Part shown: one piece after another, positions 23,686 to 33,425 of the stretch | Position numbering within the stretch: the first letter of the stretch is position 1 | Layout of the letters: the number at the start of each line of letters is the position of its first letter | Assembly (NCBI RefSeq): GCF_008041935.1 | Contig: NZ_VKAC01000005.1 | Location: 248,001-312,000 of the forward strand | Reading direction: 5' to 3' | DNA: 64,000 nt | DNA from: Quadrisphaera setariae | Lineage (GTDB): Bacteria; Actinomycetota; Actinomycetes; Actinomycetales; Quadrisphaeraceae | Notes under the pieces: generated by a model | What the model was told of the DNA's origin: nothing | Database searches by the model: none | Seen by the model: only the letters and a program-made list of their open reading frames with translations | Program-made: the position numbers and the translations under genes

Positions 23686-24705
23686 GTGACGAGCGGCGGC
23701 CAGGGGCTCGCGGTGCGGGCCAGGGGACTGGTGAAGACGTACGGCAGACCGGGGAGGGGCGGCGGGGTGACCCGCGCGCTCGACGGGGTCGACCTCGACG
23801 TGCCCGAGGGCACGGTGCTGGGCCTGCTGGGGCCCAACGGCGCCGGCAAGACCACCACGGTGCGCATCCTCACCACGCTGCTCGAGCCCGACGCGGGCGA
23901 GGCGCACGTAGCAGGGGTGGACGTGCGGCGCGACCCGCAGGAGGTGCGCCGGCGCATCGGCGTCTCCGGGCAGTACGCCGCCGTCGACGAGTACCTCACG
24001 GGCTTCGAGAACCTGCGGATGATCGGCGGGCTCTACCACCTGGGCTCCCGGCGGGCCGCGCAGAGGGCTCGCGAGCTGATGGAGCTCTTCAGCCTCACCG
24101 ACGCCGCCGACCGGCCGGTGAAGGGCTACTCCGGTGGGATGCGCCGCCGCCTCGACCTGGCCGGGGCGCTGGTCAACGACCCGCCCGTGCTCTTCCTCGA
24201 CGAGCCCACCACCGGTCTCGACCCGCGCAGCCGCGCCGACATGTGGGAGCTGCTGCAGGGCATGGTCCGGGGCGGCACCACCGTGGTGCTCACCACTCAG
24301 TACCTCGAGGAGGCCGACCTGCTCGCCGACGACATCGTCGTCATCGACCACGGCCGCGCCATCGCCCGCGGCACGTCCGACCAGCTCAAGGCGCAGGTCG
24401 GTGGGGAACGGGTCGAGCTCGTCGTCGACGACGCCGCCCACCTCGACACCGTCCGCTCCCTGCTCGCCGCGGTCGCCGTCGGCGAAGTCGAGGTCGAGCC
24501 GCACACCCGGCGCCTGACGGCGCCGGTGGAGGGCGGGGCCGCCGTGCTGGTGGGCCTGCTCGCGCAGCTGCAGCAGCGCGGTGTCCACCTGTCCGACGCA
24601 GGCACCCGCCGGCCCACCATGGACGACGTGTTCCTGACCCTCACCGGCAAGCGCACCGACGAGGCCGGCAGCACCGACGAGCAGAAGGCGGGGGTGGGGG
24701 CGTGA
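23686..24705 (+). CDS. DrrA-type ABC transporter ATPase
   Basis: 339 residues, GTG at 23686. Walker A is LLGPNGAGKTTTVRIL, the signature KGYSGGMRRRLDLA, and Walker B VLFLDEPTTGLDPRSRADMW. A DUF4162-type C-terminal domain (about 240-320) is usual for antibiotic or lipid exporters of the DrrA family. It overlaps the permease gene by four bases. Substrate unknown. Confidence 0.92.
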   Translation: MTSGGQGLAVRARGLVKTYGRPGRGGGVTRALDGVDLDVPEGTVLGLLGPNGAGKTTTVRILTTLLEPDAGEAHVAGVDVRRDPQEVRRRIGVSGQYAAVDEYLTGFENLRMIGGLYHLGSRRAAQRARELMELFSLTDAADRPVKGYSGGMRRRLDLAGALVNDPPVLFLDEPTTGLDPRSRADMWELLQGMVRGGTTVVLTTQYLEEADLLADDIVVIDHGRAIARGTSDQLKAQVGGERVELVVDDAAHLDTVRSLLAAVAVGEVEVEPHTRRLTAPVEGGAAVLVGLLAQLQQRGVHLSDAGTRRPTMDDVFLTLTGKRTDEAGSTDEQKAGVGA

Positions 24706-25505
24706 GCGCGCTCGGGTCGGCCATCAGCGACGGGGCGACCATCGCCCAGCGCAACCTCATCAAGGTCAAGCGGGTCCCGGACCTGCTGGTCGGCACGCTC
24801 ATCTCGCCGATCATGTTCATCCTGCTCTTCGTCTTCGTCTTCGGCAGCGCCATCCCGGTGCCAGCGGGGACGAGCTACGCGGAGTTCCTCGTGCCGGGCA
24901 TCTTCGCCCAGACCGTGATCTTCGGGGCCACCGTCACGGGCAGCGGACTGGCGGACGACATGCAGAAGGGCATCATCGACAGGTTCCGGTCGCTGCCCAT
25001 CGCACCGTCGGCGGTGCTCGTGGGGCGCACCTCCTCCGACGTCGTCACCAACGTCCTGGTGATCATCATCATGACGGCGACGGGCCTGGCGGTGGGCTGG
25101 CGCATCACCACCTCGCCGCTCGAGGCGCTGGCCGGGTTCGCGCTGCTGCTGCTCTTCGCCTACGCGTGCTCGTGGGTGATGGCGCTGGTCGGCCTGCTGG
25201 TGCGCAGCCCGGAGGTGTTCAACAACGTCAGCTTCATCGTGATCTTCCCGATCACCTTCATCGCCAACACCTTCGTGCCCACCAACAACTTCCCCGCGGT
25301 GCTGCGCGTCATCGCCGACTGGAACCCCGTCTCAGCGGTCACCCAGGCCAGCCGCGACCTCTTCGGCAACCCCTCGCTCGCCGGCGGGTCCGGTGCGTGG
25401 CCGCTGGAGCACGCGGCGCTGTACACGCTCATCTGGTCCGTGGTGCTCGTCGCGGTCTTCCTGCCGCTGGCGACCCGCCAGTTCAAGCGCTCCGCAGCCC
25501 GCTGA
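24702..25505 (+). CDS. DrrB-type ABC-2 permease
   Basis: 267 residues from GTG at 24702, overlapping the ATPase stop (GTGA). Six hydrophobic segments include LISPIMFILLFVFVFGSAI, MALVGLLVRSPEVFNNVSF and a PITFIANTFVPTNNFP loop typical of ABC-2 permeases paired with DrrA. With the ATPase it forms a complete exporter, probably as a dimer of each subunit. Confidence 0.9.
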   Translation: MSALGSAISDGATIAQRNLIKVKRVPDLLVGTLISPIMFILLFVFVFGSAIPVPAGTSYAEFLVPGIFAQTVIFGATVTGSGLADDMQKGIIDRFRSLPIAPSAVLVGRTSSDVVTNVLVIIIMTATGLAVGWRITTSPLEALAGFALLLLFAYACSWVMALVGLLVRSPEVFNNVSFIVIFPITFIANTFVPTNNFPAVLRVIADWNPVSAVTQASRDLFGNPSLAGGSGAWPLEHAALYTLIWSVVLVAVFLPLATRQFKRSAAR

Positions 25506-25518
25506 CCCCTTCCAGCAC

Positions 25519-25559
25519 GCGAGAGGCGCCCCACCCGGTCCGGGTGGGGCGCCTCTCGC
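25519..25559. terminator. 19-bp-stem bidirectional terminator
   Basis: Arms 25519-25537 and 25541-25559 with a 3-base loop, between the ABC permease and the convergent greA gene. Confidence 0.85.
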
Positions 25560-25575
25560 GTCGCGGGTGGGCGCG

Positions 25576-26073
25576 TCAGCCGGCGTACGCCTCGACGTCG
25601 TCCACCACCACGGACAGCTCCTTGCCGTTCGGCGCGGTGTAGCTGGCCGAGTCGCCCTTCTTCTTGCCCAGCACCGCCGAGCCGATGGGCGACTTCTCGC
25701 TGTACACGTCGAGGTCGGTGGTGCCGACGGCCTCGCGGCTGCCCAGCAGGAAGCGCATCTTCATGCTGCCGTTCACGGTGGCCGAGACCACGGTGCCCGG
25801 AGCGACGACGCCGCTGGCGGCGGCGGGGGCCTGGCCGACCTGCGCGTCGCGCAGCAGCTGCTCGAGCTGGCGGATGCGGGCCTCCATCTTCCCCTGCTCG
25901 TCCTTGGCGGCGTGGTAGCCGCCGTTCTCCTTGAGGTCGCCCTCCTGGCGCGCGGCGTCGATGCGCTGCGTGATCTCGAGCCGGCCCGGCCCGGTCAGGT
26001 GGGCGTGCTCGGCCTGGAGGCGGTCGTAGGCCTCCTGCGTCAGCCAGGTGGTGGCAGGCGTGGTGTCGGACAC
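25576..26073 (-). CDS. greA: transcription elongation factor GreA
   Basis: 165 residues, GTG at 26073. The N-terminal coiled coil carries the acidic tip (ITQRIDAARQEGDLKENGGY, about 34-53), and the C-terminal FKBP-like part has YSEKSPIGSAVLGKKKGDSA (about 125-144). It stimulates transcript cleavage by backtracked RNA polymerase. Monocistronic. Confidence 0.95.
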   Translation of the reverse strand: MSDTTPATTWLTQEAYDRLQAEHAHLTGPGRLEITQRIDAARQEGDLKENGGYHAAKDEQGKMEARIRQLEQLLRDAQVGQAPAAASGVVAPGTVVSATVNGSMKMRFLLGSREAVGTTDLDVYSEKSPIGSAVLGKKKGDSASYTAPNGKELSVVVDDVEAYAG

Positions 26074-26219
26074 CGGTCCTCCTCGGTCGGTCTCAGGGCT
26101 GTGCTCCGCGGCCAGGACGACGCTGGCCGGTCTGGGGCAGAAACGACGAGGCTACCAGCGGTGCCCGTCCCGGCTGGCGACGCGGGCAGCCCGCCGGCCG
26201 GCTCCCGGTCGGCAGGCGC

Positions 26220-26627
26220 TCAGGCGGGGACGCAGTCGTCGACGACGCCCGTGACGGCCCGCTGCTGCGTCTTCACGGTGACGGTGTGCACGCTCGCGGC
26301 GCCGTCCTGGGGGCCGACGGGCACCTCCTGCAGGCCCACCACGGCGGCGGTGGAGCTGAGCGCCTGTACGCGGCACACGACGGCCTCGTCCGCGGGCTTG
26401 GAGACGCTGAAGACGACGATGGTCGAGGAGTCGTCCACCACGCGGTAGCTCTGCTCGGAGGCCTGCACGTGCGAGGAGGCGTCGCCCAGCCCCGCCCACA
26501 CCGCCCACGCCGCCAGCGCCAGGCCCAGCACCACCGACACCACCAGCCGGGCGCGGCGCCGCAGGGGGCCGCGGGTCCCGTAGCGCCCGGCGGGCCGGGT
26601 CGGCGCGGCGTGCGGGGTGCTGCTCAC
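26220..26627 (-). CDS. DUF4307-family membrane protein
   Basis: About 135 residues from GTG at 26627, chosen for the CAGGAG 9-10 bases upstream. A basic N-terminus, one membrane segment (ARLVVSVVLGLALAAWAVWAG) and an extracytoplasmic domain with two cysteines (VVCRVQAL, DDCVPA) match the DUF4307 proteins found next to mca in actinomycetes. It diverges from mca, with 89 bases between. Confidence 0.8.
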   Translation of the reverse strand: MSSTPHAAPTRPAGRYGTRGPLRRRARLVVSVVLGLALAAWAVWAGLGDASSHVQASEQSYRVVDDSSTIVVFSVSKPADEAVVCRVQALSSTAAVVGLQEVPVGPQDGAASVHTVTVKTQQRAVTGVVDDCVPA

Positions 26628-26716
26628 GGACGGGTGCTCCTGCGTCGACGGGTGCTGCGCTGTGACGAGCGTGGGAGATGATTGTCCCCCACCCGTGCAC
26701 CCGGAGGTCACCTCCC

Positions 26717-27637
26717 GTGAGCAGTCCCCTGCCCCGCCCCACCGAGCCGCTGCGGCTCATGGCCGTCCACGCCCACCCCGACGACGAGTCGAGCAAGGGC
26801 GCCGCGACGTGCGCCCGCTACGTCAGCGAGGGCGTCGAGGTGCTGGTGGTCAGCTGCACCGGCGGCGAGCGCGGCTCCATCCTCAACCCCAAGCTCGCCG
26901 ACGACCCCCGCGTGCTGCGCGACATCTCGCAGGTCCGCCGGGAGGAGATGGCCGCGGCCGCAGCCGCGCTCGGCGTGCAGCACGAGTGGCTGGGCTTCGT
27001 CGACTCGGGCCTGCCCGAGGGCGACCCGCTGCCGCCGCTGCCGGAGGGCTGCTTCGCCCTGGAGCCGGTGCACGTGGCCGCCGAGGCCCTGGTGCGCGTG
27101 GTCCGGCGCTTCAAGCCGCACGTCATGACGACGTACGACGAGAACGGCGGCTACCCCCACCCCGACCACATCATGTGCCACAAGGTCTCCGTGGCGGCCT
27201 TCGAGGCCGCGGGGGACCCCGACGCCTACCCGGCCGAGGGCGAGCCCTGGACGCCGCTGAAGCTGTACTACAACACCATGTCGCGCGGCCGGATCCTGGC
27301 CATCCACGAGCACCTGCTGCGCGAGCGCGGCGAGTCGCCGTACACGGAGTGGATGAAGCGCTGGGAGGAGCGCGAGGAGCGCCCCGTCACCACCCGCGTG
27401 CTGGTGGCGGAGTTCTTCGCCCACCGCGACGCCGCCCTGCTCGCCCACGCCACGCAGATCGACCCGGACGGGTTCTGGTTCGCCGCCGGGCGCGACCTCG
27501 AGGCCCGCCTGTGGCCCACGGAGGACTTCGAGCTGGCCCGCTCCCGCGTCCGCCTGCCCGCCCTCGCCGAGGGCGAGGTCGAGGACGACCTGTTCACCGG
27601 CGTCCGCGAGCACCTGGCAGCCGGCAGCGCGGCGTGA
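26717..27637 (+). CDS. mca: mycothiol S-conjugate amidase
   Basis: 306 residues from GTG at 26717 with GGAGG 9 bases upstream. The LmbE-type zinc site is in [16 protein letters not shown] (about 15-30) and the later His in [12 protein letters not shown]. Mca cleaves mycothiol conjugates of toxins so that mercapturic acids can be exported. MshB is the closest alternative, but the [10 protein letters not shown] context and the DUF4307 neighbour favour Mca. It overlaps the next gene by four bases. Confidence 0.93.
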   Translation: MSSPLPRPTEPLRLMAVHAHPDDESSKGAATCARYVSEGVEVLVVSCTGGERGSILNPKLADDPRVLRDISQVRREEMAAAAAALGVQHEWLGFVDSGLPEGDPLPPLPEGCFALEPVHVAAEALVRVVRRFKPHVMTTYDENGGYPHPDHIMCHKVSVAAFEAAGDPDAYPAEGEPWTPLKLYYNTMSRGRILAIHEHLLRERGESPYTEWMKRWEEREERPVTTRVLVAEFFAHRDAALLAHATQIDPDGFWFAAGRDLEARLWPTEDFELARSRVRLPALAEGEVEDDLFTGVREHLAAGSAA

Positions 27638-28071
27638 GCCCGCTCCTGGGCCCGCTGACCAGCGCCACCGTCCTCCTGGGCGGCCTCGGCCCCAACCCGG
27701 TGCCGGCCCCGACCGACGGGCCGCGACAGCTCGACCCGAACACCGTGACGCCGGGCGTGCTCGGCTTCCTGGCCACGGCCGCGGTGGTGTTCGTCTCGAT
27801 CCTGCTCATCGTCAACCTCGTCCACCGCATGCGGCGGATCCGCCACCGCGGCGCGGTGGAGGAGGCCGCTCTGGCGGCCCGCGAGGAGGCGCTGCGCGAG
27901 CGCTCCCTCGACTCCTCCGTCGTCGATCACGACGACGACGAGCGCCGCGCCGCCGAGGCGGCGTCCGCCCACGACGTGGTCCAGGGCGAGGTGAGGGGCG
28001 AGGCCCGTGAGGCCCGTGCGGCGGGGACGCACCGCCACGAACCGGACTCCCCGGACTCGCCGCGCACCTAG
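27634..28071 (+). CDS. small membrane protein with charged tail
   Basis: 145 residues from GTG at 27634, overlapping the mca stop (GTGA). One strong membrane segment ([25 protein letters not shown], about 43-67) is followed by a highly charged, probably helical and disordered tail. Actinomycetes often carry a small membrane protein in this place after mca. Function unknown. Confidence 0.7.
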   Translation: MSPLLGPLTSATVLLGGLGPNPVPAPTDGPRQLDPNTVTPGVLGFLATAAVVFVSILLIVNLVHRMRRIRHRGAVEEAALAAREEALRERSLDSSVVDHDDDERRAAEAASAHDVVQGEVRGEAREARAAGTHRHEPDSPDSPRT

Positions 28072-28141
28072 AGTGACGGATCTGCCGGGCGTCACCCGGC
28101 GGTCGGAGGGCGCCTCGCCGGGCGCCGAGCGCGGAGGTGGC

Positions 28142-28930
28142 GTGGACGCACGGGCATGGCGCATCGCCGGCGGTGCTGCGGTGGCGCTGCTCGTGCTGGT
28201 CGCCCTGGTCGCCTGGCGGGCGGACGCGCTCTCCGGCGGCTGGCTGCTGGCGCTGCGCCTGACGGGCCTGCTGGCCGTGGTGGGTCTGCTCGCGGCCGTG
28301 GTCCTGGCCAGCCTCGCCGCGCTGCGGCCCCCGACGCCCCCGCAGGTGCTCGTGAGGGTGCCGCTGTCCGGGGCGCCGCGAGCCACCGCGGCGCCCGGCC
28401 GCGCGGCCCTGGTGCCGCTGGCGGGCCTGGTGCTCCTGGCCGTGGTCTCGTCGGCTCCGGCGCTGGTGGTGCTCGTGCTGGCGCGCGGTGACGGAGCCGC
28501 GGACACCCCCGGCGCGGCGGCGGTGGGCGCGGAGCCGACCGCCACCGCGACGCCCAGCGACCCGCCGTCCTCGACGCCGGCGCCGTCATCGTCCTCCCCA
28601 GCGGCGTCCAGCTCAGCGCCCCCGTCGTCGTCGCCGCCTCCCTCTGCCGCCCCCACGACGTCGGCGGCGCCGACCACGGACGACCCGGGCTCCCCGCCCC
28701 CCGCCTCGCCGGCGCAGCTGCCCAGCGAGGCCGCCTCCGGCGTCGTCTGCGAGCTGGTCGTGGCCCCCGGCGACTCCCTGTGGTCGCTCGCCGCGTCCCA
28801 GCTGGGCCCCGCCGCCAGCGACGCCGACGTCGACGCGCGCTGGCGCGCGCTCTACGCCCAGAACGCCGACGCGGTGGGCCCCGACCCCGACCTCGTGCGT
28901 CCGGGCCTGCAGCTGCGCAGCTGCGCCTGA
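28142..28930 (+). CDS. membrane protein with C-terminal LysM-like domain
   Basis: 262 residues from GTG at 28142 (GGAGGTGG just upstream; GTG at 28073 is an alternative). Three hydrophobic segments lie at the N-terminus, then a long Ser/Pro linker (about 120-195), then a LysM-like module: CELVVAPGDSLWSLAASQLG and ALYAQNADAVGPDPDLVRPG. The core repeats the motif seen in the protein at 17-1222. It is probably wall-associated. Confidence 0.7.
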   Translation: MDARAWRIAGGAAVALLVLVALVAWRADALSGGWLLALRLTGLLAVVGLLAAVVLASLAALRPPTPPQVLVRVPLSGAPRATAAPGRAALVPLAGLVLLAVVSSAPALVVLVLARGDGAADTPGAAAVGAEPTATATPSDPPSSTPAPSSSSPAASSSAPPSSSPPPSAAPTTSAAPTTDDPGSPPPASPAQLPSEAASGVVCELVVAPGDSLWSLAASQLGPAASDADVDARWRALYAQNADAVGPDPDLVRPGLQLRSCA

Positions 28931-29077
28931 GCGCCTGGCCCCGCGGAGTTCGACGGGGCGTCGGCTGTGAGCTCGTGGCGACGATCACACAGATGCGCGC
29001 TGAGCCGCGCCGGGGCGACCACGGAGGAGATGCCCGGTTCGCCCGTGGCGCGCGGGCGCCTGGCCCACGATGGAGCC

Positions 29078-29713
29078 GTGACCCGCTCGGCCCGCACCAC
29101 CAGTCGCTTCCGCTCGACCACCCCCGGCCGCCGCCGGCTGGTCGGCCCCGCAGCGCTGGCCGGGGTCGTGCTGCTGGGCGGGCTGCTCGCGGGGTGCAGC
29201 GGCGCGGACGCGCCGCAGGACGGCGGTGCGTCGTCCGCCGGCGCGAGCGCGTCGGCGCAGCCCTCCTCGTCGTCCCCGTCCTCCACCGCGGGACCGTCGG
29301 CCAGCGGAGCGCCGACCACCACGGTCGTCACGTCGATGACCACGTTCACCTCGCCGACCGGCAACATCTCCTGCTACCTCGCCCCGGTGCAGGGCGCAGA
29401 CCCCTACGCCCGCTGCGACCTGGCCGAGCAGTTCTGGGCCGAGGACGAGCCGGAGGGCGGCTGCAGCGAGGGCGACTGGGGCGGTGACGGTGACGGCTAC
29501 GGCAGCGTGGGCGTGGGCGGCGGCGATGCGCAGCCGCTCTGCGTGGGCGACACCATCGCCGACCCGAGCGCCCCGAAGCTGCCCTACGGGTCGTCGATCA
29601 CCCTGGAACCCCTGACGTGCACGAGCGTGAGCGACAAGGTGGGGATGACCTGCGAGAACTCCAAGACCGGCCACGGGTTCACCGTCCGCAAGGAGAAGCT
29701 CGAGCGGTTCTGA
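29078..29713 (+). CDS. secreted lipoprotein
   Basis: 211 residues from GTG at 29078. A twin-Arg/basic start and hydrophobic segment end in lipobox LLAGC (Cys about 39), followed by a Ser/Ala linker and a domain with TSPTGNISCYLAPVQGADPY, several cysteines and a Gly/Asp-rich loop. Similar Cys-containing domains occur in actinobacterial lipoproteins of unknown function. Confidence 0.75.
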   Translation: MTRSARTTSRFRSTTPGRRRLVGPAALAGVVLLGGLLAGCSGADAPQDGGASSAGASASAQPSSSSPSSTAGPSASGAPTTTVVTSMTTFTSPTGNISCYLAPVQGADPYARCDLAEQFWAEDEPEGGCSEGDWGGDGDGYGSVGVGGGDAQPLCVGDTIADPSAPKLPYGSSITLEPLTCTSVSDKVGMTCENSKTGHGFTVRKEKLERF

Positions 29714-29789
29714 GCGTCCCCGGGCGCACGCTGGGTGAGCGGCGCGCGGCGGACCACCTAGGCTCGCGCACGTCGGACAGGAGGCGGTC

Positions 29790-30644
29790 GTGGTCGCAGC
29801 GGACGACGGTGCGCGCGCTCGCGCGCTCCGCGGTGCTCAGTGCGCCCGGCAGTGGGTCGCGCCGCGCCTGAGGGCGCTGCGGGCCCCGGTGCGCGCGGTG
29901 CTCGAGCGGGGGTACGAGCGGCGACTGGCCGCCACGGTCGACCCGAGCCGCGCCCCGCGCCACGTGGGCGTGATCCTCGACGGCAACCGCCGCTGGGCGA
30001 AGGCGTCCGGCTTCGAGACCCGCTCGGGCCACCAGGCCGGCGCCGACAAGGTGCTCGAGCTCACCGAGTGGTGCGAGCAGGTCGGCGTGGAGGTGGTGAC
30101 GCTGTGGATGCTCTCCACCGACAACCTCACGCGCCCCCCGGCAGAGCTCGAGCCGCTGCTGGCGATCATCGAGGACACCGTCGACAGGCTGGCCCGCGAC
30201 GGCCGCTGGCGCGTCCACCCGGTGGGGGCGCTCGACCTGCTGCCCTCGAGCACGCGCTGCACCGTGGAGGAGGCCGCCAAGGCCACCGCCGGGCACACCG
30301 GCCTGCACGTCAACGTGGCCGTCGGGTACGGCGGCCGGCGGGAGATCGCCGACGCCGTCCGCTCGCTGCTGTCCGAGCACGCCGCCCGGGGCACCACGCT
30401 GGAGGAGCTGGTGGAGGTGCTCGACGTCGAGCACATCGCCGAGCACCTGTACACGGCGGGCCAGCCCGACCCCGACCTCGTCATCCGCACGTCCGGGGAG
30501 CAGCGCCTGTCGGGCTTCCTGCTGTGGCAGAGCGCCCACAGCGAGTACTACTTCTGCGAGGCCTACTGGCCCGACTTCCGCAGGGTCGACTTCCTGCGGG
30601 CGCTGCGGGCGTACGAGCAGCGCGAGCGCCGCTACGGCAGCTGA
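29790..30644 (+). CDS. Z-prenyl diphosphate synthase (UppS-like)
   Basis: 284 residues from GTG at 29790 with AGGAGG five bases upstream. Catalytic Asp is in [17 protein letters not shown], then [28 protein letters not shown], and the C-terminal [20 protein letters not shown]. It extends allylic diphosphates with cis double bonds. The N-terminal helical extension resembles the short-chain (Z-farnesyl) synthase of mycobacteria as much as the decaprenyl synthase; product length cannot be told from sequence by eye. Confidence 0.9.
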   Translation: MVAADDGARARALRGAQCARQWVAPRLRALRAPVRAVLERGYERRLAATVDPSRAPRHVGVILDGNRRWAKASGFETRSGHQAGADKVLELTEWCEQVGVEVVTLWMLSTDNLTRPPAELEPLLAIIEDTVDRLARDGRWRVHPVGALDLLPSSTRCTVEEAAKATAGHTGLHVNVAVGYGGRREIADAVRSLLSEHAARGTTLEELVEVLDVEHIAEHLYTAGQPDPDLVIRTSGEQRLSGFLLWQSAHSEYYFCEAYWPDFRRVDFLRALRAYEQRERRYGS

Positions 30645-30741
30645 CGCCGGTGCGGCCGAGGCGGTGACGGACCGTCACCCGAGCGGGCGTTCCTCACCGT
30701 CCTCCCGCGCGGTGTCGGTCATCGGGGCTAGCGTCGGTCTC

Positions 30742-32091
30742 GTGAGCGACGCTTCGGCCGTCCAGCAGTCCGTCTCCTCGCCGGTGCCCTCGACGGCGCC
30801 GACCGTGCGGACCTTCGTGCTCGACACCTCCGTGCTGCTGGCCGATCCGAAGGCGCTGCTGCGCTTCGCCGAGCACCAGGTGGTGCTGCCGGTGGTGGTC
30901 ATCACCGAGCTCGAGGGCAAGCGGCACCACAGCGAGCTGGGCTACTTCGCCCGCGCCGCGCTGCGCCTCCTGGACGACCTGCGCATCAAGCACGGCCGCC
31001 TCGACGCGCCGGTGCCGGTCGGGGACGACGGCGGCACCCTCGTGGTGGAGCTCAACCACACCGACCCGGCGGGCCTGCCCGACGGGTTCCGCCTCGGTGA
31101 CGCCGACGCCCGCATCCTCGCGGTGGCCGCCAACCTCGCCGCCGAGGGCCACCGCGTCACCGTGGTCAGCAAGGACCTCCCGATGCGCGTCAAGGCGTCC
31201 GCGGTCGGCCTGGCCGCCGAGGAGTACGTGGCGTCCGGGCCCGTCGACACCGGCTGGACCGGGGTGGTGGAGGTCGACGCGACCACCGAGCAGGTGCAGG
31301 GGCTCTACGACGACGGCGCGCTCGACCTCGAGCCCGCCCGCGACCTCCCGTGCCACAGCGGCCTGGTGCTCCTGTCGCCGCGCGGCTCCGCGCTGGGCCG
31401 CGTCGGCGTCGACAAGCAGGTCCACCTCGTCAAGGGCGACCGCGAGGTCTTCGGCGTGCACGGCCGCAGCGCCGAGCAGCGCATCGCCATCGACCTCCTG
31501 CTCGACCCGTCGGTGGGCATCGTCTCCCTGGGCGGGCGCGCCGGCACCGGCAAGTCGGCGCTGGCGCTGTGCGCAGGGCTCGAGGCCGTCATGGAGCGCC
31601 GGCAGCACCGCAAGGTCATGGTCTTCCGGCCGCTGTACGCGGTCGGCGGCCAGGAGCTCGGCTACCTGCCCGGTTCCGAGGCCGAGAAGATGAACCCCTG
31701 GGCCCAGGCCGTCTTCGACACCCTGGGGGCGCTCGTCAGCCCCGCCGTGGTGGAGGAGGTCATGGCGCGCGGGCTGCTCGAGGTGCTGCCGCTGACCCAC
31801 ATCCGCGGCCGCAGCCTCCACGACGCCTTCGTGGTGGTCGACGAGGCGCAGTCCCTGGAGCGCAACGTGCTGCTCACGGTGCTGTCGCGCATCGGGCAGA
31901 ACTCGCGCGTGGTCCTCACGCACGACGTCGCCCAGCGCGACAACCTCCGCGTGGGCCGCCACGACGGCGTGGCCGCGGTCATCGAGGCGCTCAAGGGCCA
32001 CCCGCTGTTCGGCCACGTCACGCTGACGCGGTCCGAGCGGTCTCCGGTGGCGGCGCTCGTCACGGAGATGATGGACGTCCTCGAGGTGTGA
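30742..32091 (+). CDS. PhoH-like protein (PIN + PhoH ATPase)
   Basis: 449 residues from GTG at 30742. An N-terminal PIN domain starts [20 protein letters not shown] and contains acidic residues at the expected places ([11 protein letters not shown]). The PhoH NTPase has Walker [13 protein letters not shown] and Walker B-like [17 protein letters not shown]. PhoH2-type proteins are RNA helicase/RNases linked to stress. It is a stand-alone gene. Confidence 0.9.
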   Translation: MSDASAVQQSVSSPVPSTAPTVRTFVLDTSVLLADPKALLRFAEHQVVLPVVVITELEGKRHHSELGYFARAALRLLDDLRIKHGRLDAPVPVGDDGGTLVVELNHTDPAGLPDGFRLGDADARILAVAANLAAEGHRVTVVSKDLPMRVKASAVGLAAEEYVASGPVDTGWTGVVEVDATTEQVQGLYDDGALDLEPARDLPCHSGLVLLSPRGSALGRVGVDKQVHLVKGDREVFGVHGRSAEQRIAIDLLLDPSVGIVSLGGRAGTGKSALALCAGLEAVMERRQHRKVMVFRPLYAVGGQELGYLPGSEAEKMNPWAQAVFDTLGALVSPAVVEEVMARGLLEVLPLTHIRGRSLHDAFVVVDEAQSLERNVLLTVLSRIGQNSRVVLTHDVAQRDNLRVGRHDGVAAVIEALKGHPLFGHVTLTRSERSPVAALVTEMMDVLEV

Positions 32092-32382
32092 CGAAGCCCT
32101 CACGGGGGTCCGTCACCGCCCGGGCTGACCAGGTCACCCTCCGTGGGGGGCCCGGTCACCCGGACGGACGAGGGTGGTTGAACCTGGACAGACCGGGCAC
32201 CCGGATGGCACTGTCGGCGACGACAGCGCTCCGGGTCTCCCGGGGAGCCCGCCTGCCACCGCGCGCGCCGGCCCCCTGACCCTGCGTCCTCGCACCAGGC
32301 CCGCCCTTCCCCCGGGTCCCAGCGGACCACCCGGGGCACTCCTGCGCGCCGCGTGCGAGGTGCGCCGCCCGGAAGGCCCTGA
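32092..32382. other. 291-base gap before the transglycosylase-like gene
   Basis: No convincing gene. Very GC-rich with several short inverted repeats. Genes of the downstream type often have a c-di-AMP (ydaO) riboswitch in actinomycetes, but its conserved core could not be identified here. Confidence 0.4.
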
Positions 32383-33324
32383 GTGCTCCACCCCCGTCGT
32401 CCTGCCGCCCGCCGAGCAGGGGAAGCCCGCCGTCCGACGCCCGTGCCGCTGCGCATCACCGCGGGGGCGGCAGCCCTCGGCGCCGTGGCGCTCACCGTCA
32501 CCGGTGGAGCGCTGGTGGGTCCGGCCAAGCAGGAGGCCGCCGCTGAGGCCAAGCAGGCCTTCGTGGCGCAGCAGGTGGCGCAGGTGTGGCGCTCCGCCGG
32601 GTCCTCGGGCCTGCCCGGGGCGTCTCAGGGGGCGGGCGCGTCGTCGTCGGCGTCGTCTCCCGAGGTGGTGGCGCTGCAGGCAGAGCTGGTCAGCGAGCGC
32701 GGAGGGTCGGCGAGCCGCAGCGAGGACCGCCTCGCCGCGGCGCAGCCCGCCGCCCCGTCCTCGACCGCCCCGTCCCCGGCCGCAGACCCGTCCTCCGCCG
32801 CGCCGGCTGACCCCGCGGACCCGGTGGCGCAGGCCGAGCAGCGCGTGCAGGAGCTGGTGGGGCAGCAGTCCGCCGACTCGGCCGACGCCTCCCAGACCAC
32901 CAGGGCCTCCCAGGTGCCGGCCTCGCAGGCCCTGGCGGCCGTGAGCGCCGCCGAGGCCCAGCGCGCCGCCGCTGAGGCCCAGCGCCTCGCCGAGGAGGCC
33001 GCAGCACAGCTCGCCGCGGCCCAGGCCGACCCTCGCGCGGTGGCCGCACCGATGGTCGCCGCTCACGGCTGGGGCGCCGACCAGTTCTCCTGCCTCGACA
33101 GGCTGTGGACCAAGGAGTCCGGCTGGAGCTGGTCTGCCGACAACCCGACGTCGAGCGCGTACGGCATCCCGCAGTCGCTGCCGGGGAGCAAGATGGCCTC
33201 CCACGGCGCGGACTGGCAGACCGACCCGCGCGTGCAGATCGCGTGGGGACTCGACTACATCGCCGCCTCCTACGGCACCCCGTGCCGCGCGTGGGCGCAC
33301 AGCCAGTCCGTCAACTGGTACTGA
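32383..33324 (+). CDS. secreted lytic transglycosylase-like protein
   Basis: 313 residues from GTG at 32383 (GGAAGG seven bases upstream; GTG at 32443 is possible). A hydrophobic segment near 24-44 acts as signal or anchor. An Ala/Gln/Ser-rich, partly coiled-coil region (about 45-215) precedes a C-terminal domain: CLDRLWTKESGWSWSADNPT, SSAYGIPQSLPGSKM, WGLDYIAASYGTPCRAW. The Glu in KESGW is the likely catalytic acid of this goose-lysozyme-like fold. A role in cell-wall turnover is inferred. Confidence 0.8.
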   Translation: MLHPRRPAARRAGEARRPTPVPLRITAGAAALGAVALTVTGGALVGPAKQEAAAEAKQAFVAQQVAQVWRSAGSSGLPGASQGAGASSSASSPEVVALQAELVSERGGSASRSEDRLAAAQPAAPSSTAPSPAADPSSAAPADPADPVAQAEQRVQELVGQQSADSADASQTTRASQVPASQALAAVSAAEAQRAAAEAQRLAEEAAAQLAAAQADPRAVAAPMVAAHGWGADQFSCLDRLWTKESGWSWSADNPTSSAYGIPQSLPGSKMASHGADWQTDPRVQIAWGLDYIAASYGTPCRAWAHSQSVNWY

Positions 33325-33363
33325 CGCGCGCCGGCACCGACCGGCGCCGCGCCACCTCCGGTG

Positions 33364-33409
33364 AGCGCTGAGGGCCCGCAGACCGCCTGGTCTGCGGGCC
33401 CTCAGCGCT
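33364..33409. terminator. 21-bp-stem bidirectional terminator
   Basis: Perfect arms 33364-33384 and 33389-33409 with loop GCCT, between convergent transglycosylase-like and fumC genes. Confidence 0.88.
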
Positions 33410-33425
33410 CCGCCGCGGTGCGGGA

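Noticed and set aside
22207-24588. Long minus-strand open frame over ilvA and the ABC ATPase gene
   Set aside because: Composition (His/Gly/Ala-rich, no motif) is typical of an antisense shadow frame.
32092-32382. Possible c-di-AMP (ydaO) riboswitch before the transglycosylase-like gene
   Set aside because: The gene type and gap length suit it, but the conserved core elements could not be lined up by eye. A covariance-model search would decide.
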